64,000 nucleotides of DNA from Lineus longissimus (taxonomy: Eukaryota; Nemertea; Pilidiophora; Heteronemertea; Lineidae), in assembly GCF_910592395.1 (NCBI RefSeq), contig NC_088308.1:5471001-5535000 (forward strand). Reading direction: 5' to 3'. This document shows positions 13,310 through 24,059 of the stretch, one piece after another (positions within the stretch are counted from its first letter, which is position 1; every line of letters begins with the position of its first letter). The notes beneath the pieces were generated by a model. It was given only the letters and a program-made list of their open reading frames with translations. It was not told the origin of the DNA and searched no databases. The translations under genes and the position numbers were made by a program.

Positions 13310-15240
13310 CAAAGTCACAACCTAGCCGTCCTGAGGGAGCTAAGCCAACTGTATTGAGGAATGTTCTGTTTACGGACAAAGTCACAATCACCATCCTAAG
13401 AGAAGCTAAGCCAACTGTATTGAGGAAGGTTCTGTTTATGGACAAAGTCACAATCACCACCCTAAGGGAAGCTAAACCAACAGTATTGAGTAATGTTCTG
13501 TTTATGGACAAAGTCACAACCTGGCCATCCTGAGGGAAGCTTAGCCAAGTGCATTGAGTAATGTTCATTTCATGGACAAAGTCACAACCTGGCCATCCTG
13601 AGGGAAGCTTAGCCAAGTGTATTGAGTAATGTTCGTTTCATGGACAAAGTCACAACCTGGCCAGCCTGAGGGAAGCTTAGCCACGTGCATGGAGTAATGT
13701 TCTTTTTATGGACAAAGTCACAACCTGGCCATCCTGAGGGAAGCTTAGCCAAGTGTATTGAGTAATGTTCGTTTCATGGACAAAGTCACAACCTGGCCAG
13801 CCTGAGGGAAGCTTAGCCAAGTGTATTGAGTAATGTTCGTTTCATGGACAAAGTCACAACCTGGCCAGCCTGAGGGAAGCTTAGCCAAGTGTATTGAGTA
13901 ATGTTCGTTTCATGGACAAAGTCACAACCTGGCCAACCTGAGGGAAGCTTAGCCACGTGCATGGAGTAATGTTCTTTTTATGGACAAAGTCACAACCTGG
14001 CCATCCCGAGGGAAGCTTAGCCACGTGCATGGAGTAATGTTCCTTTTATGGACAAAGTCACAACCTGGCCAGCCTGAGAAAAGCTTAGCCAAGTGTATTG
14101 AGTAATATTCATTTCATGGACAAAGTCACAACCTGGCCAGCCTGAGAAAAGCTTAGCCAAGTGTATTGAGTAATGTTCTTTTTATGGACAAAGTCACAAC
14201 CTGGCCATCCCGAGGGAAGCTTAGCCACGTGCATGGAGTAATGTTCTTTTTATGGACAAAGTCACAACCTGGCCAGCCTGAGAAAAGCTTAGCCAAGTGT
14301 ATTGAGTAATGTTCATTTCATGGACAAAGTCACAACCTGGCCAGCCTGAGAAAAGCTTAGCCAAGTGTATTGAGTAATGTTCTTTTTATGGACAAAGTCA
14401 CAACCTGGCCATCCTGAGGGAAGCTTAGCCACGTGCATGGAGTAATGTTCTTTTTATGGACAAAGTCACAACCTGGCCAGCCTGAGGGAAGCTTAGCCAC
14501 GTGCATGGAGTAATGTTCTTTTTATGGACAAAGTCACAACCTGGCCATCCCGAGGGAAGCTTAGCCACGTGCATGGAGTAATGTTCCTTTTATGGACAAA
14601 GTCACAACCTGGCCAGCCTGAGAAAAGCTTAGCCAAGTGTATTGAGTAATGTTCATTTCATGGACAAAGTCACAACCTGGCCAGCCTGAGAAAAGCTTAG
14701 CCAAGTGTATTGAGTAATGTTCTTTTTATGGACAAAGTCACAACCTGGCCATCCCGAGGGAAGCTTAGCCACGTGCATGGAGTAATGTTCTTTTTATGGA
14801 CAAAGTCACAACCTGGCCAGCCTGAGAAAAGCTTAGCCAAGTGTATTGAGTAATGTTCATTTCATGGACAAAGTCACAACCTGGCCAGCCTGAGAAAAGC
14901 TTAGCCAAGTGTATTGAGTAATGTTCTTTTTATGGACAAAGTCACAACCTGGCCATCCTGAGGGAAGCTTAGCCACGTGCATGGAGTAATGTTCTTTTTA
15001 TGGACAAAGTCACAACCTGGCCAGCCTGAGAAAAGCTTAGCCAAGTGTATTGAGTAATGTTCTTTTTATGGACAAAGTCACAACCTGGCCATCCTGAGGG
15101 AAGCTTAGCCACGTGCATGGAGTAATGTTCTTTTTATGGACAAAGTCACAACCTGGCCAGCCTGAGGGAAGCTTAGCCACGTGCATGGAGTAATGTTCTT
15201 TTTATGGACAAAGTCACAACCTGGCCATCCTGAGGGCAGC
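13310..15240. repeat. 68-bp satellite / minisatellite array, about 28 copies
   Basis: The unit TGGACAAAGTCACAACCTGG continues with CC(A/G)(T/G)CCTGAG, an AAGCTTAGCC HindIII core and GAGTAATGTTC. Unit starts fall exactly 68 bp apart, for example at 13505, 13573, 13641, 13709 and so on to 15205. The first few and last units are diverged. Three co-varying blocks (CTGAGGG or CTGAGAA; AAGTGTATTG or ACGTGCATGG; CGTTTCAT, CATTTCAT or CTTTTTAT) define unit types. The order of types from 13981 repeats from 14525, so an 8-unit (544 bp) higher-order repeat has been copied. The array sits between the PLAC8-family gene and the 3' end of TXN2. Confidence 0.97.
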
Positions 15241-16169
15241 CAAGCCAACTGCATTGAGGAAATTGACTACTTGCTGGGACAGAGTCACAACCTGACCACC
15301 TTGGCTGCGGGCTTGCAAGGACAATGCCACAGCCTTAATATACGAAGGGGAATAAATGATTGCATTAAGCAGCTCAGCAACACCTGGCAATATAAGAATG
15401 GCTTCTGCTAACAGTAGACAACACAATGAATAGGTGATAAAATTGTCTAATTATAAATAGTTATTTATTACATTTTTATTGATGTACATTGGCCATATAC
15501 AACCATAATAAAAATACTAGCACACTGCACCTCTGAACACAATCATTCATATAACATTGTTCATGCCACTGTCATTCCCAGTTGACAGTCCCTCAGTTCC
15601 CAGAAAGCAAGTACATGACTCTGTTCAAAGTATATAAATCTATGGTAGGGCATTGCTATGGGTGTTACTGGTATACCTGTCACATCCCGGAACTGAGGAA
15701 AAGTTATCACCCCTCCAACAGGCAGAGTTGGGATAGCCTGGTTGAGGGCCTATGTGCCACCAGGTATCAACAATGCATCAATCATATGACTATCATTCGT
15801 TATCAATTATCCATCCATCAAGTGTTTTGAAATTAGATTTTGGAATCATGTAGCCTTACAGAAATATCCTTCAAAATAAAAAGAGGAAAAGCTAGCCTTC
15901 CACAGTGTTCTATTAATAATACTTGTAGGGGACAGCCGTTGCCCAGTTTAGCTAAACCTTGACACCAAACATCATATCACATTGCGTAAACACAGCGAAA
16001 GCTTCTGTGGACAATAGTATCATGTGGGTTTACAATTTGTTGTTCATCAGTTCATCTTTTTTGTGCATCAAATTTTGTATTTGAGATCTGTAGATTAAAC
16101 ATGCTATTGGCTTACAATGATCTTATTTGAGAATTTCCTAATGTTGTTATGATATATATCGCTCTGAAG
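15241..16169. other. Satellite edge and TXN2 3' UTR
   Basis: 15272-15335 keeps degraded satellite words (GGACAGAGTCACAACCTGAC). On the minus strand, AATAAA-type signals at 15464-15469 and 15475-15480 are candidate ends for the TXN2 transcript. No other gene is seen. Confidence 0.5.
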
Positions 16170-17631
16170 CTATTTTTTAGGTGAATGTCCAACAAGTTGT
16201 TCTACAAATTGTTCGACACGGTCATCCTCCAGGACTCCCATAAACGTGTCCAACACCTTTCCATTTTTCACGGCAATAACAGTCGGTACTGCCTGAATCT
16301 GAAATCGACAAAAACGATATATTTTGAGGTCATTTGGCACAAATTGCAAACCAGCTCTCAAGTTAGAAGCTTGTATTCATAACGTCAATGCCATAATCTT
16401 CCAGCATACTAATGTCAATGCTTTTTCGTCTCTGCGATGTTTGATTTTGACACTCCAACTCAAATATACATATCAATCACCTTACAATGTATGTAAACAA
16501 TGTTTTTTAAACAGCGCAAACAAGTAAACTAGGTACCTGCCGTACTAGCCTACCATGATATGTCTTCAGCTATTATACAAAACAAGACTTTTACTCTTAT
16601 ATTCTTTCTTTAGCAGAATACAATTCAACAGTCCTTTATACTTTGAATGGTTCCATAACGACTGTACAACTACATGGAACAACAATTTTATCTTAGATCA
16701 GTAAACCTTGGAAAAGGCACAGAAGGGCCGAACTTCCTAATGTTTCCTTAACTGCAACTTACTTTATATGATGAAACAGTATCTTCTAAGTCTTGTTCAT
16801 CAATATCAACCTTGGCCAATAAAACATCTCCCTTCCAATTAGAAATAATCTTCTCAAGAGAGGGACCGAGGATTTTACATGGGCCACACCAACTGGAATA
16901 GAAGGGAGATGCAGGAGGTTTATGCAAAGAGGTCACAGAAATCCCATCTGAAATATTTTCAGAGGATGGTATCATTATTAGGGAGTGTCTACCTTAACAT
17001 CACTATTTTAAACAAATGGTAGAAAACTTTACAGTGACCACTTTGGACTCGTGCTGGGACGAAAATGGGTATTAAGTTTAAAGGACAATGTCACAACCTA
17101 GACATCCTTAGGGATAGACCTTAACATCACTATTTTAAACAAATGGTAAAAGCTTTACAGTGACCGCTTCAGACTCATGCTGGGACAAAAATGGGTAATA
17201 ACTTTAAAGGACAATGTCACAACCTAGACATCCTTAGGGATAGGCCAACATATCCGCTTGTTAGTGTTAGGACAAAGTCACATCCTGGCCATCTCAGCTG
17301 TGTGGCTTGTTATGAAAATGTCACAACCAGACATCCAAAGAACATCTTACTATCATCACAGTCTTTACACTTACGATGCATGGAAATCAACAACGACAGG
17401 CTTATCACTTTCGAGGACACGTTTCTTAAAATCTTCATCATCCTGTACATTGAAACTACAAGCGTCCCTTCGAGGAATTGTGGTTGAGATTCTTGCAACT
17501 TGCTGTACCAGTGATGAAGATGGTAACGAGTCTTTTGACAGTAGAATTCTCCTTGCCAAGAGAGTTTTGTGGAGTGTGGGTACTGCCAGACACAGTGAGT
17601 TTAATCTTCGAAATAACACTCTGGAAGTCAT
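16170..17631 (-). CDS. TXN2: Mitochondrial thioredoxin
   Basis: Thiol-disulfide oxidoreductase of the mitochondrial matrix. Three coding exons read on the minus strand, 17631-17375, 16892-16763 and 16298-16170, join in frame to 171 residues, close to the 166 of human TXN2. The first about 55 residues (MTSRVLFRRLNSLCLAVPTL onward) are Arg/Leu/Ser-rich with no acidic residues for the first 30, as expected for a mitochondrial presequence. The active site WCGPCK follows VVVDFHAS, and an intron splits the two between Ser and Trp. The cis-proline loop is QAVPTVIAVKNGK. The ATG lies 4 nt after a strong acceptor (TTCTTTTCAG), so there is a noncoding 5' exon upstream, probably within 17800-18650. The first coding intron contains satellite-related tandem copies. 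Confidence 0.94.
16992..17245. repeat. 127-bp tandem duplication carrying a satellite-like core
   Basis: Two copies beginning CCTTAACATCACTATTTTAA at 16992 and 17119 each end with GACAATGTCACAACCTAGAC ATCCTTAGGG, a diverged form of the 68-bp satellite core found 2-4 kb away. A third, partial satellite-like piece follows at 17269-17300 (GGACAAAGTCACATCCTGGC). All lie in the first coding intron of TXN2. Confidence 0.8.
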
Positions 17632-18320
17632 CTCTCTGAAAAGAAGAAGAAGTGGTGGTTCCTTTCTGATCAGTGATGAGAAGGTTTGTGCAACACAGTA
17701 TGATTATGCATGTACATGCATCATCCATGATGATGCATGCACCTGCACATCTGGTCTGGTGTACAAGTGCCAAGTGCCTGAAGTGGTCACATGGTTATGG
17801 TAGGTGGTGTCCGAGTGCCTGATGGCTTTTGTCGACTTTTCTTGATTTTTTCGCAGTAACGTGCATTTAATCTGGGATCTTCGAATGCGCTACTTCAATG
17901 TTAAACTGTGGACAATTTGCAATGGAATATCATCACCAAAAAACCAGGACATTTACCGATTAAGTGGTAAAAGCTGGCAAAAAAGTAAACTTCTGCAATG
18001 CTCGTGTGAAATACGTCATATATTTTGCGAAGAACGAATGTGGCGCCCTCTTTAAACTGTGTTGTTGCTGTGACAACCCTTCTGTAAATCATCATGGCTG
18101 CCGCGCTTGCAGAAATTAAGCAAGAGATGACATGACTTCGGCTTTTCTAACGATGTTTGTTTGGGTAAAATGGTAACATGACCCTTAAAATCATTGTCTA
18201 CCTGCAGTCTTAAACATCAAGAACATGTTGACCTAGTTGTCATGCTGAAATTTTGGGAATTTTAACAGACTTGAGTGAAAGTCATTCATTTTTTTATCTC
18301 ATTCTCAGGATTCAATCATT

Positions 18321-18350
18321 ATCATGGAGGTATTATTATACCTCCATGAT
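18321..18350. repeat. Perfect 13-bp hairpin
   Basis: ATCATGGAGGTAT, loop TATT, then its exact reverse complement. It is 11 bp from a second, longer hairpin. Confidence 0.9.
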
Positions 18351-18361
18351 TCAATCAAGAC

Positions 18362-18404
18362 AATACTTGTTTTGATTAGGCTAGGCCTAATCAAAACAAG
18401 TATT
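18362..18404. repeat. Perfect 20-bp-arm palindrome
   Basis: Arm AATACTTGTTTTGATTAGGC, a 3-nt TAG centre, then the exact reverse complement. Long near-perfect palindromes of this kind are normally unstable, so the structure is either young or maintained. Confidence 0.92.
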
Positions 18405-18527
18405 CTTGCTGTGAAGACTGTAGGCCAATGGGAGCCCTAAATTTAACAATGTTTCCAAGTTTAAGCTGTCCTTATGCTGATATGCTGCAGTGCAAGGTTT
18501 GCTCTGTGCTGACGAGTGACATATACG

Positions 18528-19015
18528 ACAATCAAGATGTACAGACCGGGGGAGCTGGCTGTACGTACCCATAAGTCTTTGCGGTAGTCTCGCGCGTACC
18601 GGATATAACCCATCAAGCTTTTCTCCTTCAGAGAAATACTGCGTTGCGCTCAACTGCCAATTATGCATTAGTCTGGTGGACACGAGGTTGGCCTTAAACT
18701 TGCTTGAAATCGAAAATTTGGACAACACACGTGTACTACAGCAAACGGCAGCATTCTGACATATAGAAACATGTGGTCTGATTCTATTTTTACTTGTCAT
18801 TTAGTGATCACGCGTCCAACCTCGTATGCAGGGTAATGTGGCTTTCTCATTGGTCGAACGTTAATTTTGTTCACAGCCTTATAAGGCACTTGAGCGCAAC
18901 GCAGTATTTCTCTGAAGGAGAAAAGCTTGATGGGTTATATCCGGTACGCGCGAGACTACCGCAAAGACTTATGGGTACGTACAGCCAGCTCCCCCGGTCT
19001 GTACATCTTGATTGT
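18528..19015. repeat. Perfect 126-bp inverted repeat with 236-bp spacer
   Basis: Left arm 18528-18653 and right arm 18890-19015 are exact reverse complements as far as I can read. Single mismatches then a few more matched bases follow at both edges. Nested smaller matches exist in the spacer (ACGAGGTTGG near 18682 and CCAACCTCGT near 18814). Each arm, read outward, contains ACTTATGGGTACGTACAGCC, a possible GTACGT splice donor pointing at the gene on its own side. The ORFs spanning the arms on both strands are mirror copies, not evidence of protein. Confidence 0.93.
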
Positions 19016-19259
19016 AGTATAGCATAATAGTGTATAGCCATAGGCTACAGTAGAGTAGGCTTTCCAGTTCCACTCCAGGCTCCCATGACCCATGGCCATG
19101 GCTGGCATGATAAAGTAAAGCTGATAAGCCTCTTCGGAGATACGATTTTGGTAGTTCTGCGCATGGCATAATCCAGCCACACTATTTATTTTCCATGCTT
19201 TCTTTCAGATAAATTCATTGACAGGAGATCATTACTGACATTAGAAAAAAGAAGGAAAA

Positions 19260-22200
19260 ATGGCAGCTGAGGTAGAAACCAAGAAAGCCAAGTGGGGTGA
19301 TGGATTTGTGTACCGTAGAACTCAAGCCATGCCAAAGAACACCCTGTTTGGGTCTATGCTTGAAAAAAGGGATGAAGTCGAACTGAAAAAACTTGGAGAG
19401 ATGGATTTGGATGCTTACGATTTGGAAAGCAAACCAAGGCAAAGAGTCAGAGATCCACCTCCTGCCCTCAGCTTTAAGATAAAAGGTACTACAGTATGTT
19501 AGCATGCTTATATGTTTAAGTTTTTAAAAATATTTAGCAAGTCATGCTGTTTTTATGCATGAGTTCATTAAAAAGGAGTAGGCCTATGCTTAAAATCACA
19601 CGTAAATGTAACCTTTTGCACCTGCAACTAATTCACAAGTTGACTCCAAGTTTTTCTTGTGTAGGCCTATCTCATCTCATACATAGCGATAGATGGTGAT
19701 GATGATCATAATGATGATGATTAACTGAAGTTAGCCTCTCAACCTTGGGCAGATTTTATATTCAACATCATAATTATCATTATCAATGGTGGACAGTTCT
19801 ATTACCTCGGAGGAAGGAACAGACGTTAACCTAAATATAATTTTTCAGATGATTCGAAAATAAAACAAGCACAAAGAGAACTTGAACAGCGATTAAAAAG
19901 AACAAAAGATGCGGAGCAACGTTTGGCGATGATGGAAGCGCATGCACGTTATTACCCAAAAGACATCAGTACAGATCAACGGAACCCCAAACCAGGCCAA
20001 TTCATTGATGCTAGACCTCATCAATGGATTACAGAGATGGACCTGGGACATACAAGTGACATAAATATCTTTGGTGTCAATCGAAACACAAAATCATTCA
20101 ACAGAGACAAATACGAAGAGTTACCTCCAGTACATAAATATGCTTTAATCGGTGATGTCTTGCGGCCAGGGATGGATTTCACAGCAAAGAAACCGCAAAC
20201 ATCCCCAATGGAAGAACGAAAGCAAATTGATGCCGATATGTATGACAGTCACTATTCAAAAATGTATGGCCATCGGAAACAACATTCGAGCAATGCTTTA
20301 GATTTAGGTCTCGCTGTGCAACTTCCTGTTAACATCCAACATCAATTTGGCACAAAGGTTTGTCAGAATCTACTCTCTGACAATGATAAAGTTCAGAATA
20401 CTTTAAAGGAACAACAGAAACGAAAAGAAAGCTTTCTTCGCAGTAGGCAACAGCGGCCTCCAATCAGGGATGTGAAACCATCTGGATCCCCGGGCTACGT
20501 TGCTTTGGGTAACGCTACGAGGCATAACGTTTTCCCAGGATACACCTTCGGTAACCAAAGAAGTCTGATGAAGAGTGCCTATACGAGGGATGTCCATGAC
20601 CGACATGATCCAGATCCGGATCAGTACAGATGTAGGAGAGATGAGCTCAGTAAGTACGGTGTCCTTGGACACTTTGTCAGGGCTTGGCAAGTATTGGCTT
20701 TATAATTTTTTTTCAAGTTTACACTGACAAGAAAAACATTCTCACATTTAAGCTTACAATACATGTATATGCACGCTAAAGCCATGTAGCTGACAATATT
20801 AAATCCAGACTTGGTCAAGCCCTGACTAAACCAAAATAATCCTTTAAGTCTTGGTGTTGCAAGTGTGAATCCTGTCTTTATTTGAACCCTTCAAATCTTC
20901 TATCTTCTTTCTTTAGAACCATTACCTCTAATATCTCAGTGGTTGTTGGGTTTAAAGATGCACTAGTCTGCTTGTAAATGTACTACCCTGGCTGCCACTT
21001 TTCAACAGTTACACAAGTATGACAACATAAAAAAACCGAACTATGTACTGTACAGCTCCAGTGTGTATACTGACTGTGCTAAACACTTTCAATGCCATTT
21101 ATTTCAAATTGGTGACACAAAACATGTATTTGCACCTTGGCTGGTAACTTTGGCCTGGCTGGTGAGCTGCTTAGTGTGTACAGTTGCACTATCTTATAGT
21201 TTAGTTTGAAGGAGGTGGTTTAATTATGTTTTGTTAAGATTGAAAGCCCTGAAGGACCATTTTGAAATGATGACATGATAATATCAGTGTTTTATCATTA
21301 TCAGTCTCAGAAGGCTTAATCTTAGTTTAACATTCTGTCTGGTGTGGTCTTTTCATAACACATATTTTTGTATCTTTTATAGGTACTTGGGCAGAGAGCA
21401 ATGTCTTGCGCGAGAGAATGAAAAAAGCCTGGGACCAATACTTGGCAGAAATATTGCCCAAATAAGAATAATCAAGATGTTGAGCCCGATGACTTAACTG
21501 TAATGTTAGTTGATTGGACTGTGTGGCCAAGTTTTATGTATATTACATGTATAAGTTTGTGATGTTTTTGTATTCTGTGTCTGCACTGGGCTGCGAGTAC
21601 GGAGGCAAGGATTTAATAGTCTGCTCAGGAAATAGGAAAACCCTTTATATTAATCACCACTCTTGTTGCCTGGCCTTGATTGTGCCCTTGGAAGGAAAAC
21701 TGTTTTAAAAGGTCCCCAAGCTTGCTTACCAGTGCAGACACAGTGTACATGTAGCTGACCCAAGCTCTTGTGTTTAGACTTATTGCACTCTGTCTCTTTG
21801 ATCCAACACAGTCCAACCACAAGGTCTTGTTATTGGGTGTATAGACTACCAAGGCCTGAGGCAGCTTGGAGCACCTTGATGAGTTTTTTACAATCAAATA
21901 ACAGCCCCTGTGGTCCAGTGTCTGGTAATCTTTTCATTAGAATAGATTTGCACGGCGTGCATACAACTTGTGTTTATTTTCTGGTGTAGGGCCTACCATA
22001 ATGTTACGTTAAGATTATGAACAATTTGTAGCTGCTCAAATGTCAGGCAGGTTATCATGTATACACAGTATTTGATGAATGTCACAGGGTTCTGGTTGTA
22101 ATCTTAAGATGATTCCATTTATAACACAACTACAAACCTTTCCTGGTGTTTTTCCAATGCAGGCACTTGGGCAGAAAGCAATGTTCTCCGTGAGCGAATG

Positions 22201-22479
22201 AAGAAAAGTTTTGCAGTTTACTTAGAGTCGCAACCTCAAATGGAACGAAACTGGGATCCCAAAGCGCGACGCCCCCCTGCTACTGCACCGACGAGACAAC
22301 AGAAACCCAGACCCAAAAAGAAGGAACCTCAAGCAGGAAAGAGTGATATTCAGTTTGATGATGATATTAAGTTTGTGACGCCACCCCTGACCCCTCCACC
22401 TCCCCCTCCAGAGCTCGTGACGGCCGAGCCTGTTCAAAGGGACGATGATTTCTGGGATTTTTACGACCAGAAAACATAG
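19260..22479 (+). CDS. Unrecognised protein with alternative homologous last exons
   Basis: Coding exons are 19260-19485, 19849-20649, then either 21383-21465 or 22163-22479. The first choice gives 369 residues, the second 447, both in frame. The transcript enters at an acceptor before 19209, so a noncoding first exon lies upstream. I do not recognise the family. The protein is hydrophilic, with no signal peptide or membrane segment, and has a Lys/Glu/Arg-rich probable coiled-coil stretch (KIKQAQRELEQRLKRTKDAE) at the start of exon 2, then many Pro/Tyr/Arg-containing turns. Both last exons open with the same TWAESNVLRERMKK block. The long one adds a basic Pro/Lys linker and PPLTPPPPPPEL, a likely SH3/EVH1-type ligand, before an acidic-aromatic end. 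The composition resembles cilium- or microtubule-associated proteins, but this is only an impression. Candidate polyA signals are at 23227 and 23385. Confidence 0.85.
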
Positions 22480-24059
22480 TCAAGGGAGCTTACTTGTCAA
22501 GTGGTCCCAATCCTAGTCAGCGTATGTCCTTTTGACAAACTGTTGTCTCACTTGGCTATATTGTACTTTTGACCGAGCCTGTCATTTCAATTAACAGCCA
22601 AGAAATTATACTGAAAAATGTATGTTAGAGTCCCAACCCAGACATGAGGTCATCTTGTTAACAATGTAGTGTGCCTGCAGTATAGATTGAATCTTTTCAC
22701 TTGAACCTACATGCAGAGAGACAGTTAAGACAGGTTCATGGTGGAACTGGATGAAAATAGATGTAATGTAAGTTCAAGGGAAAATATTCAATCTAGACTA
22801 TTTGTTACACAGGCTGAACAAATATGCACTTTTGTAAGTTATATCATTGTGCCATTTTGATACAATATATGTCGTTGAGGCAGAAGCATTATGTTTGGCT
22901 ATTTTATATATAAAGTTTGGTACACTTATACAAAGGAAAGCACACCATGACAAATATTTTTTCACATCATTTAGCATAGCGTCACTGTGGTGGTCTTTTT
23001 ACCAAAAAATCTGGTTAAAATTGTCAAAACATTTAGAGTGTCATGTCATCCAAATGTCTAATTGCACAAAAGTAAAGCACACAATGGAATATTGGATTAT
23101 TGACAATCTTTTACTGTTGAAGCATGTCAGTTCCTAGTATTTCTCATGCCATCATGGAATGCCAAAATGTTACATTTATACCCGTATTTCCCTTCCAATA
23201 GAACACTGTTTGGCCAAAAGCACTTTAATAAAGCACGTGTAACTCCACTGATAATTTAATGTAGGAGCTTCTTTCCAATTTGTTTTGTCTCATTTACAAA
23301 AAAAACTATGTTGTACATGTACAAATTTTTACAAATTGTGATACATGTATTTTGATATACATTGATTGTTTGCTTGAAGATGACAATAAATACCAGTAAG
23401 TTAACCTTAAAACAAAATCTTATTTCAATCCGTCACGGTCAGTAAATGTTGCTTGAAAGCAACATTGACTTATGGAGTGGACAACCAATAGTCTTCACTG
23501 ATGAAAGCAAGATGTGACGAAAAAGCAGTGAGACTATTGATTAATCCCTGAAGATAGCGCAGCGAGTCATGTACCTTTTCAGGCTGTGAGAACATTGAAA
23601 CAACAACGCCAAGAGCTGATGACGTCGTCTTGTCATAACTTAGTTTCAAATGAGGTCACGTTCTCTCCAAATACAACCCCATTTTATCAAAATGAAACAT
23701 CTTTCAACTGTCCCTCATGTTTGCTAGCAACCTCAGCCATCTTTGAACAGTGATTTATAATGACCAAGTGAACAAATGAGGTTCGGTGTGATGATTTATT
23801 TACAAAAAATGCCTATGACAGTGGCCAGCTTTCATTTGACAAGACCCTGGGATCAAATTCTGGTGTCAATGAGAATATGTTAATTCCTTTTGCTTTGCTA
23901 CTTCTGGTACAATCCATTGCCACTAATCTGACAGTGTAACAAGGAGGAGCTTGAATAATGCCCCTAGAGGATCGACTAGTGTTGCTTTCACCCCCTCTGA
24001 AGCCACCTGAATCACTAATTGAATTTGGAGTAATTTGAATTCCTATTGGGCATCGTCTG
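22480..24059. other. Convergent 3' ends of the unknown gene and ELAC2
   Basis: Plus-strand AATAAA at 23227 and 23385 and minus-strand AATAAA at 23800-23795 place the two 3' ends within about 0.5 kb, tail to tail. 23835-23870 has a weak B-box-like GGGATCAAATTCTGG, a possible SINE scrap. No exon is seen. Confidence 0.55.

Larger units (their letters stand above)
17632..19208. promoter_or_regulatory. Divergent intergenic region, TXN2 (-) and unknown gene (+)
   Basis: Both neighbours point away from here, and both have splice acceptors just before their ATG, so their noncoding first exons and start sites must lie in or near this 1.6 kb. It contains the hairpins at 18321-18404 and the perfect inverted repeat with arms 18528-18653 and 18890-19015. 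CCAAT-type words (ATTGG on the outward strand) lie just inside each arm, about 6-40 bp from its start. The exact promoters are inferred. Confidence 0.5.

Noticed and set aside
13225-13616. Frames of 102 and 117 codons on both strands over the start of the satellite
   Set aside because: They are repeated translations of the 68-bp unit, closed by a stop as soon as the phase shifts.
13310-15240. CRISPR-like array
   Set aside because: There are no unique spacers, the whole 68-bp unit repeats head to tail, and the genome is animal.
18094-18135. Short plus-strand frame beginning MAAALAEIKQE
   Set aside because: It stops after 13 codons with no clear donor, and plus-strand cDNA support cannot be inferred.
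18387-19027. Minus-strand 137-codon and plus-strand 77-codon frames sharing a long identical stretch
   Set aside because: The identity is produced by the 126-bp inverted repeat; there is no splice context or family pattern.
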